Source: Bacteroidota bacterium (GTDB lineage Bacteria > Bacteroidota > Bacteroidia > Flavobacteriales > Flavobacteriaceae). From it: a stretch of DNA of 64,000 nt. The notes beneath the pieces were generated by a model, which was not told where the DNA came from, searched no databases, and saw only the letters and a list, made by a program, of their open reading frames with translations. The translations under genes were made by a program, and so were the position numbers. How positions within the stretch are numbered: position 1 is the first letter of the stretch; the number at the start of each line of letters is the position of its first letter. The stretch lies in NCBI GenBank assembly GCA_018829465.1, contig JAHJTN010000017.1, positions 1 through 64,000 on the forward strand, in the 5' to 3' direction. Below are positions 56,848 to 64,000 of the stretch, piece by piece.

Positions 56848-57834
56848 TTATTCTTTATAAATTGCTACGGTGCGTTTGCCATTGGCGTCTATAGACGCCC
56901 GATACATGCCGGCGGTGTTGAATTCCATCGCAATATTTCCTTGGCGATCCAACGCAATGACGCCACCATCGCCCCCAAGCTTAGCCATTTTGTTATAAAT
57001 CACTTCATGTGAGGCTTCTTGGACGCTCAGTCCTTTGTATTCCATCAGTGCAGCTATGTCGTGTGCCACCGTGGCACGGATAAAATACTCGCCCCAACCT
57101 GTGCCCGATACGCCACAACTGAGGTTGTTGGCATAAGTACCTGCGCCAATGATGGGTGCGTCGCCAATGCGGTTCCAACGTTTGTTGGTCATGCCACCGG
57201 TAGAAGTTCCGGCTGCGATGTCTCCGTTTTTATCTACGGCCACGCAACCCACTGTGCCAAATTTATAATCGGTATTTTGCCAAAAACCTTCGTCTTTTTC
57301 TCTTTCTTTAGCACGTTCGAGGGCTTTCATACGCGATTCGGTATAGAAATAGTCCGGATCTACAAGCTCAATGTTTTTTTCTCGGGCAAATTCTTCGGCA
57401 CCTTTTCCTGAAAGCATTACGTGGGGGGAATTGTTCATGACTTGTATGGCAAGTGAGATGGGGTTTTTAACCGTAGTCACGCCCGAAATAGCACCGGCGT
57501 TTAGGTTTTTCCCTTCCATGATAGCGGCGTCCATCTCGTTTTTGCCCTCATGGGTAAAGACCGCGCCTTTACCGGCATTAAACAATGGAGAATCTTCTAA
57601 AATACGAATGGTTTTTTCTACGGCTTCCACGCTGCTGCCTCCTTGTTGGAGTACGGCATAACCCGCTTCCACAGCTTCTTGTAATTTGGCTTGATAGGCA
57701 GCCTCCATTTCGGGTGTCATATTTTTCTTGAGAATTGTGCCCGCACCACCGTGTATCACAATAGCAATGGGGTTATCTTGGGAGAAGAGCGTAAACGACA
57801 GACCAAGAAACAGCGATAAAATAAGGTTTTTCAT
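56848..57834 (-). CDS. iaaA: Isoaspartyl peptidase / L-asparaginase, Ntn-hydrolase type, secreted
   Basis: 328 residues with a signal peptide (MKNLILSLFLGLSFTLFSQD), so it probably acts in the periplasm. The enzyme is made as a precursor cleaved before a nucleophilic Thr; FGTVGCVAVDKNGDIAAGTSTGGMTNKR contains the cleavage-site threonine (GTVG) and the TSTGGMTNKR substrate loop. IVIHGGAGT opens the fold. It hydrolyses beta-aspartyl dipeptides and, more slowly, asparagine. Converges on the HEPN-like gene with 12 nt between stops. Confidence 0.95.
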   Translation of the reverse strand: MKNLILSLFLGLSFTLFSQDNPIAIVIHGGAGTILKKNMTPEMEAAYQAKLQEAVEAGYAVLQQGGSSVEAVEKTIRILEDSPLFNAGKGAVFTHEGKNEMDAAIMEGKNLNAGAISGVTTVKNPISLAIQVMNNSPHVMLSGKGAEEFAREKNIELVDPDYFYTESRMKALERAKEREKDEGFWQNTDYKFGTVGCVAVDKNGDIAAGTSTGGMTNKRWNRIGDAPIIGAGTYANNLSCGVSGTGWGEYFIRATVAHDIAALMEYKGLSVQEASHEVIYNKMAKLGGDGGVIALDRQGNIAMEFNTAGMYRASIDANGKRTVAIYKE

Positions 57835-57950
57835 TTTGTTTGGGTATAGATGATGATTACAAAATAAGGCATTTATGGTGTTAAAGTTATCAATTTTAAC
57901 ATTTTAAAATTCAATGAGTGTTTTTTTTTTATTTCTTTGGTGTGCCCGGG

Positions 57951-58229
57951 TTTTTAAACTTGAATTTGATTCCTATAACCAATAAGCTAAAAGTCCAAAT
58001 TCAAAATAACTTGTATGATTTTAATACTGGAGGCACCTATTTCTACCTTGGTGATATCCAAGCCACTTACAATCCTGAGAAATTTCCATTAGAGATACAG
58101 TTCAAGCTTAAAAACTTTACTGATGAAAGACGATTCTCACTTTTCAATGAAAATGCATCTACCATAAGTAGAAACAACACATTTGTGAGACCTTTAAGTG
58201 CTGTGTTGAGCCTAAAATACGTTTTTTAG
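57951..58229 (+). pseudogene. C-terminal remnant of a TonB-dependent-receptor-like outer-membrane protein
   Basis: An open frame of ~93 residues (within 57918-58229) encodes strands such as KLKVQIQNNLYDF, GDIQATYNPEKFPLEIQFKLKNFTDERRFSLFN, and ends VLSLKYVF, the standard C-terminal end of an outer-membrane barrel receptor. No signal peptide, plug or upstream barrel remains, and the 83 nt before it carry no start or promoter. It is most simply a decayed fragment. It could alternatively be a chance late start of a tiny barrel piece, which is less likely. Confidence 0.6.
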
Positions 58230-58231
58230 AT

Positions 58232-61009
58232 TTATTTCAATTTCTTTTTGACTTCTACATCTTGGTAGGCTTCAATAATGTCGCCTTCAAAAATGTCGTT
58301 GTAGTTTTTGATTTGAATACCACAATCATATCCCTTAGAAACTTCTTTTACATCGTCTTTAAAGCGTTTGAGAGAGCTGAGCTCGCCTGTAAACACGACT
58401 ACACCCTCGCGAATAATTCGTATTTTTGAATTTCTAAAGATTTTACCATCCGTGACCATACAGCCGGCAATGGTGCCAATTTTTGATATTTTGAAGGTTT
58501 CTCGGATTTCTGCATTACCTGTAATCTCTTCCTTAAACACCGGTGAAAGCATGCCTTCCATGGCATCTTTCAAGTCGTTGATGGCATCGTAGATAATGGA
58601 GTAGTTTCGAATGTCAATTTCTTCCTTGTCTGCCAAGGTTCGTGCGTTTCCGGCAGGTCTTACGTTGAAGCCGATGATGATAGCGTCAGAAGCTGATGCC
58701 AACAACACATCCGATTCTGTAATAGGCCCAACACCTTTGTGAATGATTTTGATTTGAATCTCTTCTGTACTTAGTTTTTGGAAAGATTCCGTCAATGCTT
58801 CTACCGAACCGTCCACATCACCTTTTACGATAATGTTGAGTTCTTTAAATTGACCCAAGGCAATACGGCGTCCGATCTCGTCTAACGTAATGTGGCGTTG
58901 TGTACGCACCGATTGTTCTCGGTAGAGTTGGGTGCGTTTTGCAGCCACTTGCTTGGCTTCTTTTTCGTCGTTATAAACAGAAAACTTATCGCCTGCTTGT
59001 GGTGCACCGTCCAACCCGAGTACAGATATAGGTGTTGATGGTCCAGCCACTTTGATAGGGTTGCCTCGCTCGTCAAACATGGCTTTAATCTTGCCGCTGT
59101 GCATACCGGCCAATAGATAATCTCCAATTTTAAGTGTACCTTTTTGTACCAAAATGGTAGAGACATAACCACGACCTTTGTCTAATTGTGCTTCTACGAC
59201 TGTTCCGGCGGCATTGCGTTTTGGGTTGGCTTTCAGTTCTAATATTTCTGCTTCGAGCAAGACTTTTTCTAACAATTCTGATACGCCCAAGCCGGTTTTA
59301 GCTGAAATATCGTGAGATTGTATTTTTCCTCCCCATGACTCTACCAGCAAATTCATTCCGGCTAGTTTTTCTTTTATCTTTTCAGGATTTGCGTCGGGCT
59401 TGTCTATCTTATTGATGGCAAAAACAATAGGAACACCGGCAGCTTGTGCATGGCTAATGGCTTCCTTGGTTTGGGGCATCACGTCGTCGTCGGCCGCTAC
59501 TACAATTACGGCTATATCAGTAACCTGAGCTCCTCTGGCTCGCATCGCTGTAAAGGCTTCGTGACCCGGAGTATCTAGGAAAGTAATTTTTTGTCCTCCG
59601 TCCAGTTCTACGGCATAAGCACCTATGTGCTGTGTGATGCCACCGGACTCACCAGCTATGACATTTTCTTTACGAATGTAATCGAGTAGGGAGGTTTTTC
59701 CGTGATCTACATGGCCCATCACAGTGACTATGGGTGCACGTGACACCAAGTCTTCGGGTTGGTCTTGTTCCTCGTCTTTAGGTTCTTCTAGGTCGGCTGT
59801 TACAAACTCGACTTCATAGCCAAATTCATCTGCCAGCACAGAAAGGGTTTCTGCGTCTAATCGCTGATTCATGGTGACCATCAATCCGAGAGACATACAA
59901 GCAGAAATGACTTCTGTAATAGGCACATCCATCATGTTGGCAACTTCTCCTACTGTGACAAACTCGGTAACTTTTAAGATTTTATCTTCAAGTTCTTGTT
60001 GTTTAAGATCATCTTCCGATTTTGACCGGTGCGTTTCTCTTTTGTCTCTTCTGTATTTGGCGGCCTTAGATTTGCTGCCTTTGCCCTGAAGTTTTTCCAA
60101 AGTTTCGCGAACTTGCTTTTGGATGTCTTCTTCTTTTGGCTCTTCTTTTAAAACTTTGGGATTTTTCTTGATGTCTCCGGGCTTTTGTCCGGCACCGGCT
60201 CCTTCTTTACTGATGCGTTTTCTTCTGCGTTTACGCGACTTGTCTTCGTTGGTTTTGTTTTTGTCTGCAGGTTTTGCCTCGGGTTCTTTTTTCTTTTTGG
60301 GTCTGTTGAACTGAGACAAATCTATGGTTTCGCCTGTCTTTTTAGGACCACTGAGCTTGGTGTACTGTGTTTGCAAGGTCGTAACCTCAATAGTGGGCTC
60401 AGTATCTTTTTCTTCAGTTTGAGGCTTTTCCGGTTTATTTTCGGATGAAACAGGTTTTTCTGTTTCGTTTTTTTCTTCTTTTGGCTCGGGAGCAACGACA
60501 CGCTTTTTAAGTTCAAGCGGTTTTTCTAGTGGTACTTCCTGTATTTTTTCAACTTTAAGCGATTCCACTTTTTCTGTGTGTTGCTCTGTTGTAGGTTTTT
60601 CTACCGGAGGTTTTTCGGTTTTTGTTTCTGTTTCGGCAGGAGGTGTCGGTTTGGGGTTCAAATCTATTTTTCCGACTGTTTTCAAACCTTGCAACGATGA
60701 TTTTGCCCGGATGACTTCATCGTGTTTTTCTTGGGCAATACGCTTTTCTTCTTGTTCTTTTTCTTGCTGCAAACGCAAGGCTTCTTTTTCGCGTCTTTTC
60801 TCTTCGGATATTTCCAAAGAGGCTTCTTTTTTCTGGCGGTCGGTTTGGAATTCATCAAGCAACACCTGATAGACAGCTGTTGAGATTTTGGCAGTAGGTC
60901 TGTGCTCTACTTCAAACCCTTTGCTGTTGAGAAATTCAACGGCGCGGTCTAAAGAGATGTTCAGTTCCCGTAAAACTTTGTTAATCCTTACCGTATTTTC
61001 GTCTGCCAT
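58232..61009 (-). CDS. infB: Translation initiation factor IF-2
   Basis: 925 residues. GTPase that brings fMet-tRNA to the 30S subunit. A long Lys/Glu-rich, low-complexity N-terminus (about 60-330) with an IF2_N module at residues 1-55 precedes the G domain. Its motifs are [15 protein letters not shown] (G1), [15 protein letters not shown] (G3) and NKIDKP (G4). Domains II to IV follow ([34 protein letters not shown]). Normal for a Bacteroidetes IF-2. Last gene of the rimP-nusA-infB unit, with an internal promoter-like site at 61036-61069. The stop is only 2 nt from the end of the receptor remnant. Confidence 0.98.
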   Translation of the reverse strand: MADENTVRINKVLRELNISLDRAVEFLNSKGFEVEHRPTAKISTAVYQVLLDEFQTDRQKKEASLEISEEKRREKEALRLQQEKEQEEKRIAQEKHDEVIRAKSSLQGLKTVGKIDLNPKPTPPAETETKTEKPPVEKPTTEQHTEKVESLKVEKIQEVPLEKPLELKKRVVAPEPKEEKNETEKPVSSENKPEKPQTEEKDTEPTIEVTTLQTQYTKLSGPKKTGETIDLSQFNRPKKKKEPEAKPADKNKTNEDKSRKRRRKRISKEGAGAGQKPGDIKKNPKVLKEEPKEEDIQKQVRETLEKLQGKGSKSKAAKYRRDKRETHRSKSEDDLKQQELEDKILKVTEFVTVGEVANMMDVPITEVISACMSLGLMVTMNQRLDAETLSVLADEFGYEVEFVTADLEEPKDEEQDQPEDLVSRAPIVTVMGHVDHGKTSLLDYIRKENVIAGESGGITQHIGAYAVELDGGQKITFLDTPGHEAFTAMRARGAQVTDIAVIVVAADDDVMPQTKEAISHAQAAGVPIVFAINKIDKPDANPEKIKEKLAGMNLLVESWGGKIQSHDISAKTGLGVSELLEKVLLEAEILELKANPKRNAAGTVVEAQLDKGRGYVSTILVQKGTLKIGDYLLAGMHSGKIKAMFDERGNPIKVAGPSTPISVLGLDGAPQAGDKFSVYNDEKEAKQVAAKRTQLYREQSVRTQRHITLDEIGRRIALGQFKELNIIVKGDVDGSVEALTESFQKLSTEEIQIKIIHKGVGPITESDVLLASASDAIIIGFNVRPAGNARTLADKEEIDIRNYSIIYDAINDLKDAMEGMLSPVFKEEITGNAEIRETFKISKIGTIAGCMVTDGKIFRNSKIRIIREGVVVFTGELSSLKRFKDDVKEVSKGYDCGIQIKNYNDIFEGDIIEAYQDVEVKKKLK

Positions 61010-61035
61010 ATTATATATTAATTTTTTCTAAGTCG

Positions 61036-61069
61036 CAAAAGTAGTCATTTCAAAATTGTTATTCTTCAA
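61036..61069 (-). promoter_or_regulatory. Possible internal promoter for infB
   Basis: The minus strand shows TTG (61067-61069), 23 nt, TACTTTTG (61036-61043), 26 nt before infB and within the last codons of nusA. Confidence 0.4.
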
Positions 61070-62291
61070 ATTCTTCTCTAAGAATTCGGACTACTTCTTT
61101 TATGGTTTCTTCTTCTAAATCTGTTCTTTTGACCAAGTCTTCTACGTCTTGTTCTAAAATGCTTTTGGCGGTATCTAGACCAACTTTTTTGAATTCATCT
61201 ATGATCCAAGAATCGATTTCGTCGGAGAATTCTGCCAATTCCACATCTTCTTCTGCGCCTTCTCTGTACACGTCTATTTCATAGCCCGTGAGCAGACCCG
61301 CCAATCGGATATTGTGGCCACTGCGCCCAATGGCTTTTGAAACTTCTTCAGGACGCAAAACCACCTCGGCGCGTTTGGTTTGCTCGTTTAGCTTCACAGA
61401 AGTTACTTTGGCCGGACTCAAGGCACGTGTGATAAATAATTGAATGTTGTTTGTGAAATTGATCACATCGATGTTTTCATTTCCTAGCTCCCTAACAATG
61501 CCGTGAATTCTGGAGCCTTTCATGCCTACACATGCACCTACCGGATCAATGCGATCATCGTAAGAATCAACTGCAACTTTTGCTTTTTCTCCTGGAATTC
61601 GGACTACTTTTTTCACATTTATTAATCCGTCAAACACCTCGGGAATTTCTTGTTCAAAGAGTTTTTCTAAAAACTTGGGCGATGTTCTGGACATCACTAT
61701 CGAAGGTTTGTTTCCTTTGAGTTCGACAGATTCGATGATGCCGCGCACGCTATCTCCTTTTCTGAAAAAATCGGAGGGAATTTGCTTTTCTTTCGGCAGA
61801 ACAATCTCGTTGCCTTCGTCATCGAGCATAATGACCATTCTGTGGCGAATATGATGCACTTCGGCGGTGTATATTTCGCCAATCAAATCGCTGAATTGTT
61901 TGAGCGTATTGCTGTTGTCGTGTTCGTGTATTTTGGAAATGAGGTTTTGGCGCAACGACAAAATTGCTCTACGTCCCAAATCAACAATTTTAACTTCTTC
62001 CGATACATCTTCACCTACCTCAAAATCGGGCTCTATTTTTCTGGCATCGGTAAGCGAAATTTCCTGATTGGGGTCTTCAACTTCACCATCGGCCACCACT
62101 ATGCGGTTTCTCCAAATTTCCATATCACCCTTGTCGGGGTTGATAATGATGTCGAAATTGTCGTCAGAACCAAATTTTTTCTTCAAAGCATTTCTGAAAA
62201 CTTCTTCCAAAATAGCCATAAGCGTCACACGGTCAATGAGTTTATCGTCTTTAAACTCAGAAAATGATTCAATCAGATCTAAATTTTCCAT
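61059..62291 (-). CDS. nusA: Transcription elongation/termination factor NusA
   Basis: 410 residues. Binds RNA polymerase and nascent RNA. N-terminal polymerase-binding domain (1-125, ending near the DLGRRAILSLRQNL segment), S1 domain (about 130-205, with IVLPKEKQIP), KH1 and KH2 domains (VDSYDDRIDPVGACVGMKGSRIHG, VLRPEEVSKAIGRSGHNIRLAG), and a short acidic C-terminus. There are no long repeated C-terminal acidic domains, as in most Bacteroidetes. rimP ends 11 nt before its start. Confidence 0.97.
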   Translation of the reverse strand: MENLDLIESFSEFKDDKLIDRVTLMAILEEVFRNALKKKFGSDDNFDIIINPDKGDMEIWRNRIVVADGEVEDPNQEISLTDARKIEPDFEVGEDVSEEVKIVDLGRRAILSLRQNLISKIHEHDNSNTLKQFSDLIGEIYTAEVHHIRHRMVIMLDDEGNEIVLPKEKQIPSDFFRKGDSVRGIIESVELKGNKPSIVMSRTSPKFLEKLFEQEIPEVFDGLINVKKVVRIPGEKAKVAVDSYDDRIDPVGACVGMKGSRIHGIVRELGNENIDVINFTNNIQLFITRALSPAKVTSVKLNEQTKRAEVVLRPEEVSKAIGRSGHNIRLAGLLTGYEIDVYREGAEEDVELAEFSDEIDSWIIDEFKKVGLDTAKSILEQDVEDLVKRTDLEEETIKEVVRILREEFEE

Positions 62292-62302
62292 AATTCAATT
62301 TG

Positions 62303-62767
62303 CTATTTAAAATTGAGCTTCACCGTTGATTTTGCAATCTCCGAAAAAGGTATGCTCGTTTCTTTTTCAACTGTTATTTTTCCTTTGCCCAGAGGCTTAG
62401 GTTCTCTTATTTTTGACACTATTGTGACTTTATTTTCATCAGCTTCAATTAATTTTCCTGTCAAATGATCGCCGGACAGCAATGTCAATTCCAAATCACG
62501 TCCTCTGTTTTTTTCATATTGCCTGGGCAATATAAGTGGTGATGTGGCTCCCGCTGAGGTTACCTCGAGCGAAAAATCGTCATCTTCATTCAGGTTGTGT
62601 TCAATTTGCCTGCTTGCGTCTATACAGTCTTGCAAAGAGACACCCTGATCGCCATCTAAAATAACGCGTATGTGACCCGATTCGGATAGGTTCAATTCAA
62701 TCAAAAACAAATCTGTTCGAGAATCGAGAAAAGCATTCAATAAAGTTTCTACCCGTTGTTTCAGCAT
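62303..62767 (-). CDS. rimP: Ribosome maturation factor RimP
   Basis: 154 residues. Assists 30S assembly. The DLFLIELNLSESGHIRVILDGDQGVSLQDCIDASRQIEHNL region and SLEVTSAGATSPLILPRQYEKNRGRDLEL are the two-domain RimP signatures (in segments). First gene of a conserved rimP-nusA-infB operon. A terminator-like hairpin lies 12 nt before its ATG, with a -7 box further upstream. Confidence 0.93.
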   Translation of the reverse strand: MLKQRVETLLNAFLDSRTDLFLIELNLSESGHIRVILDGDQGVSLQDCIDASRQIEHNLNEDDDFSLEVTSAGATSPLILPRQYEKNRGRDLELTLLSGDHLTGKLIEADENKVTIVSKIREPKPLGKGKITVEKETSIPFSEIAKSTVKLNFK

Positions 62768-62779
62768 ACTGTAATAAAA

Positions 62780-62802
62780 GAGGGGACTTTAAAGGTCCCC
62801 TC
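62780..62802 (-). terminator. Terminator-like hairpin between the aminotransferase gene and rimP
   Basis: The minus strand reads GAGGGGAC / GTCCCCTC, a perfect 8-bp stem with a 7-nt loop, then TTTTATT. It may end the aminotransferase transcript (stop at 62929), or act as an attenuator for rimP-nusA-infB. Confidence 0.8.
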
Positions 62803-62825
62803 AGCGTTATTCGTTTTTGACAGTG

Positions 62826-62833
62826 CAAAATTA
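62826..62833 (-). promoter_or_regulatory. Promoter -7 box upstream of rimP and its hairpin
   Basis: The minus strand reads TAATTTTG, matching TAnnTTTG, 58 nt before the rimP ATG and upstream of the hairpin at 62780-62802. The -33 element is not clear. Confidence 0.4.
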
Positions 62834-62928
62834 TGCAAAAAATATGATTTTGCAAAACAAAGATTTAGACTTTATTTTAAATGTATTTTAACAAGGTCAT
62901 TTCTATAAAATTCATTGTAAATATAGGG

Positions 62929-64000
62929 TTATGTCAATGCATTTTTAATTCGGCGGACGGCTTCTTTAAGCTCATCTGTAGAAGCGGCATAAGAAATCCG
63001 AATGCAGTTGTCGCTGCCAAAAGCTGCGCCGGTGACGGTAGCTACATGAGCCTCTTCCAGTAAATACATGGCAAAATCATCTGCATTTTTGATGGTATGT
63101 CCTTTGATTGTTTTTCCAAAAAATGAAGAAACATCCGGAAAAACGTAGAAGGCACCTCCGGGTTCATTGGTTTTGATGCCAGGAATTTCGGCTAGTAATT
63201 CTAAAATAAGGTTTCGCCTTTCTCGGAAAGCATCAATCATAAATTGGATAGAACTGACAGGAGCTTTCAACGCAGCTATCGTAGCGCGTTGCGCAATGCT
63301 ATTTGCACCTGAGGTAATTTGTCCCTGTATTTTGTTGCAAGCTTTGGCTATCCATTCCGGACCACCTATATAGCCAATACGCCATCCGGTCATAGCAAAT
63401 GCTTTTGACACACCGTTTACCGTAACGGTTCTGTCGTACATATCGGGTATGCAGGCAAAACTGAAATGGCCTCCTACAAAATTGATGTGTTCGTATATTT
63501 CATCAGACACCACAAATATTTGGGGATGTTTGCGCAACACTCCTGCCAAACCTTCCAATTCTGTTTGGCTGTACACCGAACCTGTGGGGTTGCATGGCGA
63601 ACTAAAAATCATGAGTTTGGTTTTGGGGGTAATGGCTGCTTCTAACTGCGCTGGTGTTACCTTAAAATCAGACTCGATACCGGTTCTTATTTCTACGGGC
63701 GTACCTTCTGCAATTTTTACAATATCACTGTAGCTCACCCAATAGGGAGCTGGCAAAAGTACTTCATCACCCGGATTGAGCATGACCATGGCAATGTTTG
63801 CCAAAGACTGTTTGGCACCAGTTGAAACCACAATTTGATTGGGTGTATAATCGAGGTGGTTGTCTCGTTTAAATTTGTCTGAAATGGCTTGTTTTAAATC
63901 GGCATAACCATCAACGGGGGAATAGGAGTGGTAGTTTTGCCCAATAGCTTCTATGGCTGCCTGCTTGATAAACTCGGGTGGGTTGAAATCGGGTTCGCCC
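62929..64000 (-). CDS. PLP-dependent class I/II aminotransferase, aspartate-type (partial, N-terminus off the right edge)
   Basis: The frame is open to the window edge and begins inside GEPDFNPPEFIKQAAIEAI, the family's N-terminal motif; about 40 residues are missing. Class I fold signatures follow: SYSPVDGYADLKQAI, VVSTGAKQSLANIAM, MIFSSPCNPTGSVYSQTE, the Asp in FVVSDEIYEHINF, and the PLP lysine in VNGVSKAFAMTGWRIGYIGG. It probably transaminates aspartate or related amino acids in the cytoplasm; exact specificity cannot be read. It is upstream of rimP on the same strand but separated by a hairpin. Confidence 0.95.
   Translation of the reverse strand, partial: GEPDFNPPEFIKQAAIEAIGQNYHSYSPVDGYADLKQAISDKFKRDNHLDYTPNQIVVSTGAKQSLANIAMVMLNPGDEVLLPAPYWVSYSDIVKIAEGTPVEIRTGIESDFKVTPAQLEAAITPKTKLMIFSSPCNPTGSVYSQTELEGLAGVLRKHPQIFVVSDEIYEHINFVGGHFSFACIPDMYDRTVTVNGVSKAFAMTGWRIGYIGGPEWIAKACNKIQGQITSGANSIAQRATIAALKAPVSSIQFMIDAFRERRNLILELLAEIPGIKTNEPGGAFYVFPDVSSFFGKTIKGHTIKNADDFAMYLLEEAHVATVTGAAFGSDNCIRISYAASTDELKEAVRRIKNALT

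Noticed and set aside
57918-57950. Real start of a small protein for the receptor-like fragment
   Set aside because: The first ~11 residues are Phe-rich low-complexity sequence derived from a T-run, with no signal-peptide cleavage site or promoter.

Overview
The window reads as chromosomal DNA of a Bacteroidetes bacterium, most likely class Flavobacteriia. Supporting signs are a type IX secretion protein (PorT) beside UbiE, the Bacteroidetes outer-membrane factor TamL, DUF5606, a fused SecDF, a bifunctional HisB, lipoproteins throughout, and promoters of the Bacteroidetes form (TTG, 17-23 nt, TAnnTTTG). Almost all of it is dense single-copy housekeeping sequence. I found no rRNA, tRNA, CRISPR array, transposase or phage gene, and nothing that looks like a classical defence or mobile island.

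Layout. 0-8 kb: glycyl-tRNA synthetase (cut by the left edge), a coiled-coil membrane protein divergent from ComF, an Ig-like lipoprotein, and a two-gene unit of a secreted GH65 glycosidase and a nitrilase-family amidase. 8-17 kb: a DCC-family redox protein, an M13 metallopeptidase lipoprotein, an ECF sigma / anti-sigma-like / outer-membrane protein operon, and a 1.1-kilo-residue predicted outer-membrane protein. 17-23 kb: CCA-adding enzyme, heme A synthase, pRiA4b ORF-3-like protein, NdpA-like protein, peptide deformylase, DUF5606 and MazG. 23-33 kb (mostly minus): PNPase, S15, AccD, FbaA, TamL, an rRNA/tRNA 2'-O-methyltransferase (plus), PorT and UbiE. 33-44 kb: HAD dehalogenase, amidohydrolase, CsaA-like / DUF2752 / CD225 trio, GyrB, DUF6588-like protein, malate dehydrogenase and SecDF. 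44-50 kb: a histidine operon (leader peptide, hisG-D-C-B-H-A). 50-58 kb: a DUF6503-like lipoprotein, SmpB, release factor 2 with its programmed frameshift, pyruvate:ferredoxin oxidoreductase, a small HEPN-like protein and isoaspartyl peptidase. 58-64 kb (minus): aminotransferase (cut by the right edge), then rimP-nusA-infB.

The most notable observations are these. (1) A histidine operon with a His/Phe leader peptide and perfect terminator stops after hisA: hisF and hisI(E) are absent, and hisA carries an extra C-terminal tail that reads into the opposite-strand neighbour. (2) Two copies of a modular intergenic repeat lie in inverted orientation about 16 kb apart. Each ends in an array of 7-bp TAATGCC-like units and shares a 34-bp block with one mismatch. 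(3) prfB needs a +1 frameshift at UGA and then ends on UAG, with its stop codon sharing a CTAG palindrome with the convergent smpB stop. (4) AccD has lost all four zinc-ribbon cysteines. (5) A terminator-like hairpin sits between a promoter and rimP, at the head of the rimP-nusA-infB operon. (6) There is a ~90-residue C-terminal remnant of an outer-membrane receptor. The organism combines heme A synthase (aerobic respiration) with an oxygen-sensitive pyruvate:ferredoxin oxidoreductase, which suggests a facultative or microaerobic life style. That last point is inference.
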